This document shows positions 1 through 8,348 of a stretch of 64,000 nt of DNA, piece by piece. The DNA is taken from contig NC_013665.1 in assembly GCF_000011005.1 (NCBI RefSeq), positions 1-64,000 on the forward strand, given 5' to 3'. The notes under the pieces were generated by a model. The model saw only the letters and a program-made list of their open reading frames with translations, ran no database searches and was not told the origin of the DNA. The stretch comes from Methanocella paludicola SANAE (GTDB taxonomy: Archaea; Halobacteriota; Methanocellia; Methanocellales; Methanocellaceae). The translations under genes and the position numbers were made by a program. How positions within the stretch are numbered: position 1 is the stretch's first letter; each line of letters starts with the position of its first letter.

Positions 1-261
1 GATCATCGTGGCGTTCATGCAAAATATGCTCGTCTGGCCCTAATTTGATGGGGAAAGGCCGGGTAAAAAATAGCGATAAAAAATGAAAAAATCTAAAAAA
101 TTATGTCAACGATATCCATACAGGTAATTAAACCCACGATATATTACACACTAATGTGCAAATAAGTGAAAGTTAGTTATTTATACTTTTAGCTTTTAAT
201 CTATACAACATTGTATTTTCATCGTATTAGAATACAAATGTCCCATTTGTATTTTCAATGT

Positions 262-281
262 TCCAGTGGAAATGATGGGGT
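262..281 (+). promoter_or_regulatory. Origin recognition box 1 (ORB)
   Basis: The box reads TCCAGTGGAAATGATGGGGT. It matches the archaeal ORB layout: a TCCAGTGGAAA core followed by a G-rich tract that the initiator's ATPase domain contacts. It differs from the box at 451 by one base, and the two point the same way. It is the expected binding site for the Cdc6/Orc1 encoded downstream. Confidence 0.8.
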
Positions 282-302
282 GGGCCTGTCCCTGCATACG
301 TT

Positions 303-317
303 ATTTCCACCGGAAAT
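303..317. promoter_or_regulatory. Palindromic mini-ORB-like site
   Basis: ATTTCCACCGGAAAT is a perfect 6-base inverted repeat around ACC. It resembles the dyad half of an ORB without the G-rich tail. It lies between the two full boxes, as mini-ORBs do in other archaeal origins. Initiator binding is inferred. Confidence 0.5.
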
Positions 318-450
318 CATGGCCTCACGTCGAGGCTATTTTGTTTAAAACAGTTTATTTTTCCAAATGGGCTGGTATTTAGGGCAAAATCAACGTTTAT
401 ATGTTAATATAAACCATTAAATCCAAAAATAGCTTCTATTAAATCCCCGC

Positions 451-470
451 TCCATTGGAAATGATGGGGT
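451..470 (+). promoter_or_regulatory. Origin recognition box 2 (ORB)
   Basis: The box reads TCCATTGGAAATGATGGGGT and is identical to the box at 262 except for one base. The start-to-start spacing is 189 bases. It lies 74 bases before the cdc6 start, so initiator binding here could also repress cdc6 transcription; that regulatory idea is an inference. Confidence 0.78.
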
Positions 471-544
471 TCTCGCTACCACAACTATTAATATACATCG
501 TAACTATCATTTCATTTGGAAACGCTCGGTTTGGGAGGACATAC

Positions 545-1900
545 ATGCTAATCGATAAGACGGTTTCACCGCCGTCTCCACAATCACAGCAACCTACGAT
601 GGACAATAACAGGGGCCTTTTTGATGATCTTGTCAAGGAGAACCCCGAGGAGAGCTCGATCGACAGGCTCTTCGAGAACCTTCTGAGCATGAAGCCCATT
701 TTTTCCAACAGGGAAGTGCTCCGGCCGTCATATACCCCCGACTATCTCCCCCACCGTTTAGACCAGATCAACGCGGTGGCCGAGATATTAGTGGCCGCCC
801 TCCGCGGCGAGTCGCCCTCGAACATCCTCATCTACGGCAAGACGGGCACCGGGAAGACCGCCACGCTGGAGAGCGTGAGCAAGAAGCTCATGGACCTGTC
901 CGACAAGATGCACATCGAGTGCAAGGTACTTTTCATTAACTGCGAGCGCATCGACACCCAGTACAGGATCCTTGCGCACCTCGCCCGGCACTACAACCGG
1001 GACGTGCCCATCACCGGATGGCCCACGGACCAGGTGTTCAACGAGTTCCGGGAGGCGCTGGACAAGAAGGAGCAGATCGCCATCATCATCCTGGACGAGA
1101 TCGATAACCTGGTGAAGAAGAGCGGCGACGACATTTTGTACAACCTGTCGAGGATCAACGCCGACCTTAAAAAGGCGAAGGTCAGCATCATCGGGATATC
1201 CAACGACCTCACGTTCACCGACTATTTAGACCCCAGGGTTAAGTCCTCGCTGGGCGAGGAAGAGATCATATTCCCGCCATACAACGCCGACCAGCTGCGA
1301 GACATTTTGGAGCAGCGGAGCAAGATGGCCTTCAAGGATAACACCCTGGAGCCGGCGGTGATCCCGCTGTGCGCGGCGTTCGCGGCCCAGGAGCACGGCG
1401 ACGCCCGGAAGGCGCTGGACCTGCTCCGAGTTTCTGCCGAGCTGGCGGAGAGGCAGAGGGACACGGTGGTCAGGGAGGAGCACGTCAGGAAGGCCAGGGA
1501 GAAGATCGAGATCGACCGTATAACGGAGGTGGTCCGCACGCTCCCGACCCAGAGCAAGCTGGTGCTCTTCAGCATCGTGCAGCTCGACTCCACGGGCTCC
1601 CACGAGCTGAACACGGGCGACGTGTATAACGTTTACAGGCGTTTGTGCCGGATGATCGACATGGACGTGCTGACCCAGCGCAGGGTGACCGACCTTATCT
1701 CGGAGCTGGACATGCTGGGCATCATCAACGCCATCGTGGTGAGCAAGGGCCGCTACGGCCGCACCAAGGAGATCGCGCTGAGCGTGCCCGCCGAGAGCAC
1801 GCGTAAAGTCCTTCTCGACGACTATCGCCTGAGGACGCTTAAGGACGCCCGCCCCCATTTCGAAACCCAGCAGCGATTTAACGAGAGCCAGCCCGGATAA
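545..1900 (+). CDS. cdc6: Orc1/Cdc6 replication initiator
   Basis: This is the origin-binding AAA+ ATPase that recognises ORB boxes and helps load the MCM helicase. Walker A (GKTGTGKT) is at about residues 97-106, Walker B with LDEID at about 180-187, and a sensor-1 stretch (IGISNDL) follows. The last 110 or so residues form the winged-helix domain that contacts DNA. An open frame runs further upstream to a TTG at 455, but ATG at 545 is preceded by GGGAGG at 533-538 with ideal spacing, and the extra residues would overlap the second ORB. The 451-residue product has a normal length for the family. Neighbouring origin boxes support its role. Confidence 0.95.
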   Translation: MLIDKTVSPPSPQSQQPTMDNNRGLFDDLVKENPEESSIDRLFENLLSMKPIFSNREVLRPSYTPDYLPHRLDQINAVAEILVAALRGESPSNILIYGKTGTGKTATLESVSKKLMDLSDKMHIECKVLFINCERIDTQYRILAHLARHYNRDVPITGWPTDQVFNEFREALDKKEQIAIIILDEIDNLVKKSGDDILYNLSRINADLKKAKVSIIGISNDLTFTDYLDPRVKSSLGEEEIIFPPYNADQLRDILEQRSKMAFKDNTLEPAVIPLCAAFAAQEHGDARKALDLLRVSAELAERQRDTVVREEHVRKAREKIEIDRITEVVRTLPTQSKLVLFSIVQLDSTGSHELNTGDVYNVYRRLCRMIDMDVLTQRRVTDLISELDMLGIINAIVVSKGRYGRTKEIALSVPAESTRKVLLDDYRLRTLKDARPHFETQQRFNESQPG

Positions 1901-1935
1901 AATAAGAGCCCTGCCCCTGGCAGGGCGCATGCCAT

Positions 1936-2277
1936 CTACTTTTTCTCTTCCGCTTCCTTACCCTCTTCTATCAATTCCTTAACGCGCTGGCCGCCCTTCT
2001 TCCCGCCGATCTCGCCCCCTTTGTGGCCTATCTCCTGGTAGAACTCCTTCCCGTGGGTCCTCGCGGTCGCCTCCCCGCCTTTGTGGCCGCCAACTTCCCC
2101 GCCTTTGTGGCCTATCTCCTGGTAGAACTCCTTCCCGTGAGTTTCAGACGTCTTCTCCCCGCCCTTGTGGCCGATCTCCTGGTAGAACTCCTTGCCGTGG
2201 GTCTTCGCGGTCTTCTCCCCGCCCTTACGGCCCGCCTCCTCGACGGTCATATCGCCTTTCTCCTCTTTTTCCGCCAT
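1936..2277 (-). CDS. KGG-repeat stress protein, 113 aa
   Basis: A small, very hydrophilic protein built from repeats of the GHKGGE type separated by THGKEFYQEI spacers. KGG motifs recur about every 20 residues, and charged Lys/Glu segments sit at both ends. It belongs to the GsiB/Con-10-like family of KGG proteins, which in bacteria and fungi are stress or desiccation induced; a molecular function has not been settled. A shorter paralogue with the same opening MTVEEAG and the same spacer is at 27075. The DNA repeats are nearly identical, so the repeat number may change by recombination. It faces cdc6 tail to tail. Confidence 0.85.
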   Translation of the reverse strand: MAEKEEKGDMTVEEAGRKGGEKTAKTHGKEFYQEIGHKGGEKTSETHGKEFYQEIGHKGGEVGGHKGGEATARTHGKEFYQEIGHKGGEIGGKKGGQRVKELIEEGKEAEEKK

Positions 2278-2353
2278 GTCATCACCGTCAAATGCTAATC
2301 CTCCGGAATTATAACCCTGCGGGCAATATAGCGCGACATGAGAGGGCTTACGC

Positions 2354-2851
2354 TCATAAGAAGGACCGGAGCAGGCCGAGGTAGGGTATCCGGAACTGCG
2401 AGACGCCCAGGACCCACTCGGGCCTCACCGGCTGATCCGGGGAGATCGAGGTGCTCTGGTCGTAAAAGAAGTTGTTGTCCCCGAGCGTAAGGAATCCTGA
2501 GTGGGGAGCGCTCGGGCCGCCCGGCCACATGGGCTGGCCCTCGCTCACCCAGCATGCGGCCCGGTGGATCACAGGAGTCCGGTTGCGGTCGCCCATCGGG
2601 ATGTACACGATGACGTCGCCGTAGCCGTTGAAGGCGGAGTAGCTCACGTTCACGGCCTCGCACCCCGGGACCACGCCGACCCGGTCCAGCCCCCGAAGCA
2701 CGATCAGGTCGCCCGGCATGAGGTTAGGGTACATGCTGGTCCCGTCCACGCTCACCAGGGGAGGCCAGACGCCCGCGTATAAATATAACGCTCCAGCCAG
2801 GGCCAGCACCAGGGCCAGCGTGAGTGCCGTATCCCTGAGCAGGCCCTTCAC
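2354..2851 (-). CDS. Archaeal signal peptidase I (S26B type)
   Basis: A membrane-bound serine protease that removes signal peptides from exported proteins. One membrane helix covers residues 7-27. It is followed by the catalytic Ser in GTSMYPN (about residue 39), a VIHR motif with the archaeal catalytic His, and the LGDNN motif with the conserved Asp. The 165-residue length is normal for archaeal enzymes. The start is GTG at 2851. A close paralogue with the same VSVxGxSMYPN block is at 37374, so the organism has at least two. Several genes in this window encode proteins with signal peptides that would be substrates. Confidence 0.88.
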   Translation of the reverse strand: MKGLLRDTALTLALVLALAGALYLYAGVWPPLVSVDGTSMYPNLMPGDLIVLRGLDRVGVVPGCEAVNVSYSAFNGYGDVIVYIPMGDRNRTPVIHRAACWVSEGQPMWPGGPSAPHSGFLTLGDNNFFYDQSTSISPDQPVRPEWVLGVSQFRIPYLGLLRSFL

Positions 2852-2975
2852 AAAGGTATCTATTCCGCCATCCCCCCGTCAATGCTTGAAAATCGACCTA
2901 TAAGAATTTAAAAGCGAGCCATGCTTGTTGATAAATTCGGGAAATATTTTAAGAAGGCCTCGTGAAGTTTTAAAC

Positions 2976-3488
2976 ATGTACAAGCTGGTGCTGCGCCTGG
3001 ACGTGGGGAGCCGGGCCGAGGATTTCACGCTCAAGGACTTTAACGGGAACGCGGTCAGCCTGGGCAGCCTCATCGGCAGGGGCATCGTCTTCCTGACCTT
3101 TTACAGGGGCGGTTTCGACAAAGAGTCGGTCAGGTACCTGAGGGCGCTGGCCGATAATCACGAGAGGCTGAAGGACCTCGGGGTCGAGGTGGTCGCGGTC
3201 ACGCCCGAGCTCCCCGAAAAGGCGAGGGGCACTGCGGAGTCGCTAAGCCTGCCGTTCACGGTGCTGTGCGACCCGGAGCTTACGGCGACGAAGCAGTACG
3301 ACGTCTACGATCCATCGATGGAGTGGTGCTGGCCTGCCGGTTTCGTGATAGGCGAGGACGGGGCCGTCCAGTACGTTTACCGCGGCGTGAGCCCGCCCAA
3401 CACTCCCCCTGTTCCATATTTAATGAAAAAGTTCGAGCAGATGCGCTCGCCGCCCGAAGAGGCCGCCGGCAGGGCCGCGGCCCGCTAG
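2976..3488 (+). CDS. AhpC/TSA peroxiredoxin-like protein lacking the peroxidatic Cys
   Basis: The thioredoxin-like fold of the AhpC/TSA family is clear: DFTLKDFNGNAVSL, then a strand ending FLTFYRGG, and later FVIGEDGAVQYVYRG. In working relatives FYRGG is followed by W-C-P-x-C, with the reactive cysteine. Here it reads FYRGGFDKES, so that cysteine is missing. The remaining cysteines (in LCDPE and EWCWP) are at other places. ATG at 2976 is chosen; the open frame starts upstream at 2925 but has no good ribosome site. Peroxidase activity is doubtful and a binding or regulatory role is possible. Convergent with the cupin gene, whose stop codon begins one base after this one ends. Confidence 0.8.
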   Translation: MYKLVLRLDVGSRAEDFTLKDFNGNAVSLGSLIGRGIVFLTFYRGGFDKESVRYLRALADNHERLKDLGVEVVAVTPELPEKARGTAESLSLPFTVLCDPELTATKQYDVYDPSMEWCWPAGFVIGEDGAVQYVYRGVSPPNTPPVPYLMKKFEQMRSPPEEAAGRAAAR

Positions 3489-3986
3489 TCACGCCCGCGC
3501 GCCCCCGGGAGGCGCGATCTCAAAGGCGTCGAACGCCTCGCCCGCCTCCTTCAGGCGCACGGCCGTCTTGCACCGGGGACAGGTGTTAAGGTCGCCCGTC
3601 CGCGTGCCCTCCAGAAGCGGGGCCTCAAGGCCGCAGGCAGGGCAGAAGTACTTCAGGTTCCCGTAGATGGACGTGACCGGCTGAGGCCCCTGGACCGAGA
3701 CGAGCGTGGCCCCCCTCTCGCACGACAGAATGGCGTGGAGGGCGCCGGACGGCACGTAGACGGCGTTATTCGGCCCCAGGGCCTCCGTGTCCCTGCCCAC
3801 GTAGAACAGGCACCGGCCGTCCACGACGAAGAACACCTCGTCGCTGCCCGGGTGCCGGTGCGCGGACAGCGCCTGCCAGGGCCGGAACGAGTACACGTTG
3901 AAGGCCACCTTATCGGTCTTTATGGGGCAGGCCCTCAGGCTCACCGGCCCGCCGCCCTCCGGTATGTCGATGCGGTATACTTCCAA
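3489..3986 (-). CDS. Cupin-domain protein with C-terminal zinc ribbon
   Basis: A single-domain cupin. The metal-binding motif is visible as HRHPGSDEVFFVVDG (about residues 42-56), with a second half near VPSGALHAI. The C-terminal 50 residues carry CPACG and CPRCK, a four-cysteine zinc ribbon. The start is TTG at 3986, supported by GAGG seven bases upstream in the transcript. Cupins of this type bind a metal and a small carboxylate or sugar ligand; the substrate is not evident from sequence. The cupin plus zinc ribbon layout suggests a protein or nucleic acid partner, but this is inference. Confidence 0.78.
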   Translation of the reverse strand: MEVYRIDIPEGGGPVSLRACPIKTDKVAFNVYSFRPWQALSAHRHPGSDEVFFVVDGRCLFYVGRDTEALGPNNAVYVPSGALHAILSCERGATLVSVQGPQPVTSIYGNLKYFCPACGLEAPLLEGTRTGDLNTCPRCKTAVRLKEAGEAFDAFEIAPPGGARA

Positions 3987-4038
3987 AGTTCATCCTCAAA
4001 AAATAATATAATTTACTCAAATATAAATTATGAGGCGG

Positions 4039-5295
4039 CTATCGCCTGCGATACGTGACGAGGGCGAAGGCGCCTAACATCACTGCCAGCAGGCCGGGGA
4101 GCGGGCACCATGAGGGGTCCGGAGTGGCCGAAGGCACGTACGTGACGACCACCGGCGTCGAGGTGGGGGCCACTGTGGGGGTCGGCGCCACCGTCGGGGC
4201 CGGGGTTGGCGTGATCAGGGTCAGGGTGTCGGGCAGGGTGAGAGCGTACACCGTCCCGCCCGAGGCGCTCGTGCCGTACGAGCTGAAGTACAGCCTGTCG
4301 TTCACGGTGATGGGCGTCGAGGACACGGGCGAGTCGGCCTGGAACTTCCAGTACAGCCCGCCGCTCCTGGCGTCGATGGCGTACAGGTACTCGTCCCCGG
4401 AGCCCACGTATATGATGCCTTTACCCTTGTCGATGAGCGGGGCCGCCTTGATCGGGCCGTACGTGGTATATGTCCAGGCTACCCTGCCATTTGACGCGTT
4501 AAAGCAGTACAGCTTGCCGTCCCACGAGCCGATGTATATGTTTCCACCGTAGTAGACGGGCTTCGAGCTGATGGCCCCTCCTGCCTGGCCCTTCCAGTTG
4601 ATGCTTCCCTGGTACTGGTCTACCGATACCAGGTAGCCGTCGTAGGTGCCCACATATATGGTGCCGTCGTTGGCCAGGGGCGAGTAGGCCCGCTCGCCCA
4701 CCTTCGTGGACCACTTGATCTTGCCGAAGTTAGGCTCGATGGCGACCAGGCTGCCGTCCGAGGTGCCCGCGTACACGATATTATCGTAGTCCTCGAGGGC
4801 CGTGGATATGCCGCTGCCCACGCTCACGTTCCAGATCTCGCTGCCGGTGCCCGGGTCGAGCGCGTATACCCTGTTATCGTCCGAGCCCACGAACACGATG
4901 CCGTTCATCAGCAGCGGCGTGGAGTCGACGTTCGAGAGCGCCCTGAAACGCCACTTCTCCTTGCCATAAAGGGTCTCGATGGCGTAGAAGGTGCCGTTGC
5001 TGGAGCCCACGTAGAGCGTGCTGTCCTTGTACACGGGCGTGGAGTAGACGTTCACGCCCACCCTGAACTTCCAGAGCGGGGCGCCGTTCATCGTCTGCAG
5101 CCCGTACACGGTCCCGTCCCAGGAACACACGTAAAGGATGCCGTTGTTGTATAAGGGCGACGCGGAGATGTACGCTCCGCCCTCCTGCCCGAGCTGTTTC
5201 GACCAGTCGACCGCGGGCTGGTCCGCCGCGAGCGCCGGCGCGGCGAAGAGCGCCACGATGATGGAGACGATAAATAGCCTGGATATGTGTGACAT
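4039..5295 (-). CDS. Secreted PQQ-type beta-propeller protein, membrane-anchored
   Basis: An exported protein of 418 residues. It starts with a signal peptide (hydrophobic residues 7-23, ending ALAADQ). Eight or so blade repeats of about 40 residues follow, of the form GTVYGLQTMNGAPLWKFR and YVGSSNGTFYAIE, typical of PQQ/BamB-like WD propellers. A Pro/Thr-rich stalk (about 360-390) leads to a single C-terminal hydrophobic helix and a YRRR end. That stalk plus helix plus basic tail resembles archaeosortase-type sorting signals, but the motif here is LPG rather than the classical PGF, so a plain anchor is also possible. The role is probably binding at the cell surface. Confidence 0.82.
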   Translation of the reverse strand: MSHISRLFIVSIIVALFAAPALAADQPAVDWSKQLGQEGGAYISASPLYNNGILYVCSWDGTVYGLQTMNGAPLWKFRVGVNVYSTPVYKDSTLYVGSSNGTFYAIETLYGKEKWRFRALSNVDSTPLLMNGIVFVGSDDNRVYALDPGTGSEIWNVSVGSGISTALEDYDNIVYAGTSDGSLVAIEPNFGKIKWSTKVGERAYSPLANDGTIYVGTYDGYLVSVDQYQGSINWKGQAGGAISSKPVYYGGNIYIGSWDGKLYCFNASNGRVAWTYTTYGPIKAAPLIDKGKGIIYVGSGDEYLYAIDARSGGLYWKFQADSPVSSTPITVNDRLYFSSYGTSASGGTVYALTLPDTLTLITPTPAPTVAPTPTVAPTSTPVVVTYVPSATPDPSWCPLPGLLAVMLGAFALVTYRRR

Positions 5296-5408
5296 CGTAT
5301 ACCTCAGATATGGAATGTCTTTTAAGCGATGGGATTTAAGCTTTGTGTTCCCTCCGGGAGGGCCGGGCAGGCCGTTTTCCAGATGAAATAGGGGGGTAGG
5401 GGCGCTTT

Positions 5409-7250
5409 TTATCTTGCGGCGCCGCTAAGCGCTTCCAGGTACTCTATGACGGCCAGCATGAAGGTGGAGTGCGACCAGGCCAGGGGCAGCACGGACACGG
5501 GCTCACCGTTTTTCCCGACCTGCTCGGGCATGAGGCCCGTGGGCGCCGAATTCCTGGCGCACCACTCGATCAGCTCCAGGGCCCGGGGCAGGTTATTTAT
5601 ACGGATGTGCCACTGGGCCAGCCAGAGCGTGCAGAGGGGCCAGGCGTTCATGGGCCCCTGGTAGCCGTCCCCGGCATACCGGGCCACGCCGCCGTTCGGC
5701 CTCGTGAGCTCCCGTTCGATGGCGGCCATGGTGCCCGCCGCCATGGGGCTGTCCGGCCCTACCAGGCCCAGGTACCAGGCGGCGAACGCGGAGGCATCCA
5801 CAGTGTCGTCGAACACCCCCCGCCTGAACCGGCCCAGCGCCGGGTCGTAGAGCCGCTCCAGCGAGGCGCTCTTTAACCCGGCGGCGGCACCGTCCCACGC
5901 CAAGGCGCTGCCCTCGTCCCCGAGGATGCGGCCGATGGCCGCGGCGCTCCTGAGCCCCGAGTACACGGAGGCGCAGGAGTACGTGTAAATGCCCTTCCGC
6001 TCCTCCCAGAGGTCGAAGCTCGCCCGGGGAAGGCCGCCGCTCAAAAAGCTCATGAGCGAGTCGGCGGCGGGCTTCACCAGCGGCTCGTATAGCGAGGAAA
6101 GCTCCTTCACGTCCCGGGTCTCCTGCCAGTGCACATGCACGGCGTACACTGGAGCGGCCGTCTCGTCGATCTGGACCATGGGCAGGGGATGCCAGGTGCT
6201 CCCCAGGTCGCCCGCCGGCGTGTACTTGTGCCTGAAATAGCCCTTCGGGTCGATTATTTTTTTGAAAAAGCGGTACGTGTGCATGCTAAGGTGCCCGTAC
6301 CCCGCCCGGTCGAGCGCCACGGCCGCCCAGGCCGCGTCCCGGGGCCAGCAGTACGTATAATAGTCGGCGCCCTGCTGCTTGATCTGGGAGTCGCACGACG
6401 CGATGATCGAGCCTCCCCTGTCAAGGTGGCAGGCCACGGTCAGCAGGCTCCTGTAGTAGGCTTCCCTGACTGAAGGGGGCAGCCCGTCGAGGCCCCGTGC
6501 CTTTGCCCCGAAGGCGTCCCAGAACTTCCTGCCGGAATGGTAGACCTCCCCGACGTCCCTGGCCCTGATCCAGTCGTGGATGCGCTTTGCCTCCGGGAAG
6601 TTCCGGCCTATGCAGGCCCAGAAGTGCACCGTGGCAGCCTCTCCAGGCCGCAGCTCAGGGAGCGTCCAGCCCAGGGCCGAGTCCGCGGAGCCGTGGGCGA
6701 CGACGTTGCCCGACAGGGCGCCGTCCTCCGCGTCCTTCCAGGTGCCCTCCATGCCCCTCCACTCCGATATGCCCGCCGTGAACTGGTCGAACGCCGGCCT
6801 CGAGCTCTGCAGGATAAAACGGTCCCGCTTGTAGTGGCTCATCATGTCCCCGTCCCGGACGGCCGTGTTGGCGTAGTTGTTCTCCAGGATGTGGTAGTTC
6901 TGGGCCGAGAACAGCCTGAAGTGTTTCGCTACGTTCGAGGCGTTCCTCACCTCGAAGGACCGCAGGAAGAAATTCAGCTCGTGATGGACGGTCTCCTTGA
7001 CGGTGACGGAGGCGCCGAAGCCGGGGCTCTCGTACAGGCTTTCCCCGGTGAGCGAGGAGCCCTCGTACCGCTGTCTCAGGCCCCACGTATCCAGCCAGCC
7101 GAACTTCTTCAGGTCTATATCATAGAGCCCCAGGCGAATGTTGCCCCCGTGGTTCTCCATGCCCGCGTAGGGATAGTAAAAGTCCCGGACCACGCCCCGC
7201 TCGTCGACGCAAACGAGAAGCGTGCCGTTACCATATATGAGCGGCCTCAT
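5409..7250 (-). CDS. Glycoside hydrolase family 15 (glucoamylase-like)
   Basis: A cytoplasmic 613-residue enzyme of the GH15 family that releases glucose from alpha-glucans or related glucosides. The N-terminal beta-sandwich covers roughly residues 1-240. The (alpha/alpha)6 barrel begins after it, with the family signature YCWPRDAAW at about 300-308. Candidate catalytic glutamates lie in WEER (about 415) and in the late PEQ motif (about 570), followed by LAWSHST. There is no signal peptide, so it probably acts on internal glycogen or oligosaccharide. The next gene on the strand is ftsY 48 bases away, with no functional link. Confidence 0.88.
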   Translation of the reverse strand: MRPLIYGNGTLLVCVDERGVVRDFYYPYAGMENHGGNIRLGLYDIDLKKFGWLDTWGLRQRYEGSSLTGESLYESPGFGASVTVKETVHHELNFFLRSFEVRNASNVAKHFRLFSAQNYHILENNYANTAVRDGDMMSHYKRDRFILQSSRPAFDQFTAGISEWRGMEGTWKDAEDGALSGNVVAHGSADSALGWTLPELRPGEAATVHFWACIGRNFPEAKRIHDWIRARDVGEVYHSGRKFWDAFGAKARGLDGLPPSVREAYYRSLLTVACHLDRGGSIIASCDSQIKQQGADYYTYCWPRDAAWAAVALDRAGYGHLSMHTYRFFKKIIDPKGYFRHKYTPAGDLGSTWHPLPMVQIDETAAPVYAVHVHWQETRDVKELSSLYEPLVKPAADSLMSFLSGGLPRASFDLWEERKGIYTYSCASVYSGLRSAAAIGRILGDEGSALAWDGAAAGLKSASLERLYDPALGRFRRGVFDDTVDASAFAAWYLGLVGPDSPMAAGTMAAIERELTRPNGGVARYAGDGYQGPMNAWPLCTLWLAQWHIRINNLPRALELIEWCARNSAPTGLMPEQVGKNGEPVSVLPLAWSHSTFMLAVIEYLEALSGAAR

Positions 7251-7298
7251 TTCATTAGCCTATATCGGCCTCGGCCTGAAATAGCTTCGGTGTAAAAA

Positions 7299-8342
7299 TC
7301 AGCGCTCGAGAAGCCGCTCCACGAACCAGTCGGGGTCGAACTTCCTGAGGTCCTTGTATTCCTGGCCCACGCCCAAAAACAGTATCGGCTTGCCGGTGAT
7401 GTGGGCTATCGAGATGGCCGCGCCGCCCTTGGAGTCGGCGTCCGCCTTCGTGAGTATGGATCCGCTGATGGGCACCGCGTCGTTGAACAGCTTCGCCCTC
7501 TCCACGGCGTCGTTCCCGGCGATGGCCTCGTCCACGAAAATGACCAGGTCCGGCCTGATGATGCGGCTGATCTTTTTCAATTGCTCCATGAGGTTGACGT
7601 TCGTGTGCAGCCGGCCCGCCGTGTCCGCCAGCACCACGTCCTTCTTGTTGCTCTTCGCGTACGCCACCGCGTCGTATATGACCGCCGCCGGGTCCGAGCC
7701 CTGGTCGTGCTTGATCATCTTCACGCCAAGCCGGTCGGCGTGCTTCTGGAGCTGCTCGATGGCGCCGGCCCGGAACGTGTCCCCGGCCGCGATGACCACG
7801 CCCACGTTGCTCTCCTTCAGCCTCTCGGCCAATTTAGCTATCGTGGTGGTCTTGCCGGTGCCGTTGACGCCGGTGAAAACGACGATGACGGGCTTATCGT
7901 GGCCTTTGACGTAGTCGTCGAAGTCGAGCGTGTGCGCGCTCAGGATGGTGAGGATGGCGTCCCGGAGCGCGTCCTCCGCGATGTCCCCGGTCGACCGTAA
8001 AAATTTCTTGTGCTGCCCGCTCAGGTCCTTCCTGATGCGGTCGATGATGGACTCGGCGACGGGCAATGCCACGTCGCTCTCCAGCAGGGCCATTTCCAGC
8101 TCCCAGAGCGGCCCTTCAAGGTCCTTCTCGCTTAATATTACTTCGCCCCTCGTGATCGCTTTGGCCCTGTCAAGGATGCCCGACCTGGGCGCCTCCGCAG
8201 GGGCCTCGGCCTTCGGGGCCTCGATTTTTTCTTCTACCTTAGCCTCGGCTTTCTCTTGTACTGGCTCCTGGGGCGAGGCTTTCAGCTTCTCGTCGATGCT
8301 CTTCCTGAAGTCGCCGAGCTTCTCCCTGAGCCTGTCGAACAT
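7299..8342 (-). CDS. ftsY: Signal recognition particle receptor FtsY
   Basis: The SRP receptor GTPase that docks ribosome-nascent chain complexes at the membrane. A charged, Ala/Glu/Lys-rich A-domain spans residues 1-55. The helical N domain follows, then the GTPase with GVNGTGKTTT at about 158-167, DTAGR near 240, TKADAD near 303 and the closing GVGQEYKDL. It is the last gene of the translation operon that begins at S19e. The start is six bases after the prefoldin alpha stop. This prefoldin-ftsY order is conserved in many euryarchaea. Confidence 0.96.
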   Translation of the reverse strand: MFDRLREKLGDFRKSIDEKLKASPQEPVQEKAEAKVEEKIEAPKAEAPAEAPRSGILDRAKAITRGEVILSEKDLEGPLWELEMALLESDVALPVAESIIDRIRKDLSGQHKKFLRSTGDIAEDALRDAILTILSAHTLDFDDYVKGHDKPVIVVFTGVNGTGKTTTIAKLAERLKESNVGVVIAAGDTFRAGAIEQLQKHADRLGVKMIKHDQGSDPAAVIYDAVAYAKSNKKDVVLADTAGRLHTNVNLMEQLKKISRIIRPDLVIFVDEAIAGNDAVERAKLFNDAVPISGSILTKADADSKGGAAISIAHITGKPILFLGVGQEYKDLRKFDPDWFVERLLER

Positions 8343-8348
8343 TCCCGG

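Larger units (their letters stand above)
1..544. other. Probable chromosomal replication origin (oriC) next to cdc6
   Basis: This is a non-coding, AT-rich stretch directly upstream of the Orc1/Cdc6 initiator gene. It holds two near-identical 20-base boxes of the archaeal origin-recognition-box type (262-281 and 451-470), a palindromic partial box at 303-317, and weaker box-like TTCCAAATGGG and CATTTGGAAAC sequences near 361 and 513. Long AT-rich segments at about 60-240 and 380-430 are candidates for the unwinding region. Archaeal origins commonly sit beside the initiator gene, so the position fits. Bases 1-60 show no recognisable gene end. That replication starts here is inferred from sequence only. 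Confidence 0.8.

Noticed and set aside
1226-1930. Long minus-strand frame of 234 codons opposite cdc6
   Set aside because: It is the antisense shadow of a GC-rich gene; the cdc6 frame has complete AAA+ motifs.
5409-7250. Link between glucoamylase and the glucose dehydrogenase at 49985 as one pathway unit
   Set aside because: The genes are more than 40 kb apart, with no shared regulation visible. Any metabolic link is speculative.
6537-7295. Long plus-strand frame of 252 codons opposite the glucoamylase
   Set aside because: It is antisense to a gene with clear GH15 motifs and has no recognisable protein pattern.
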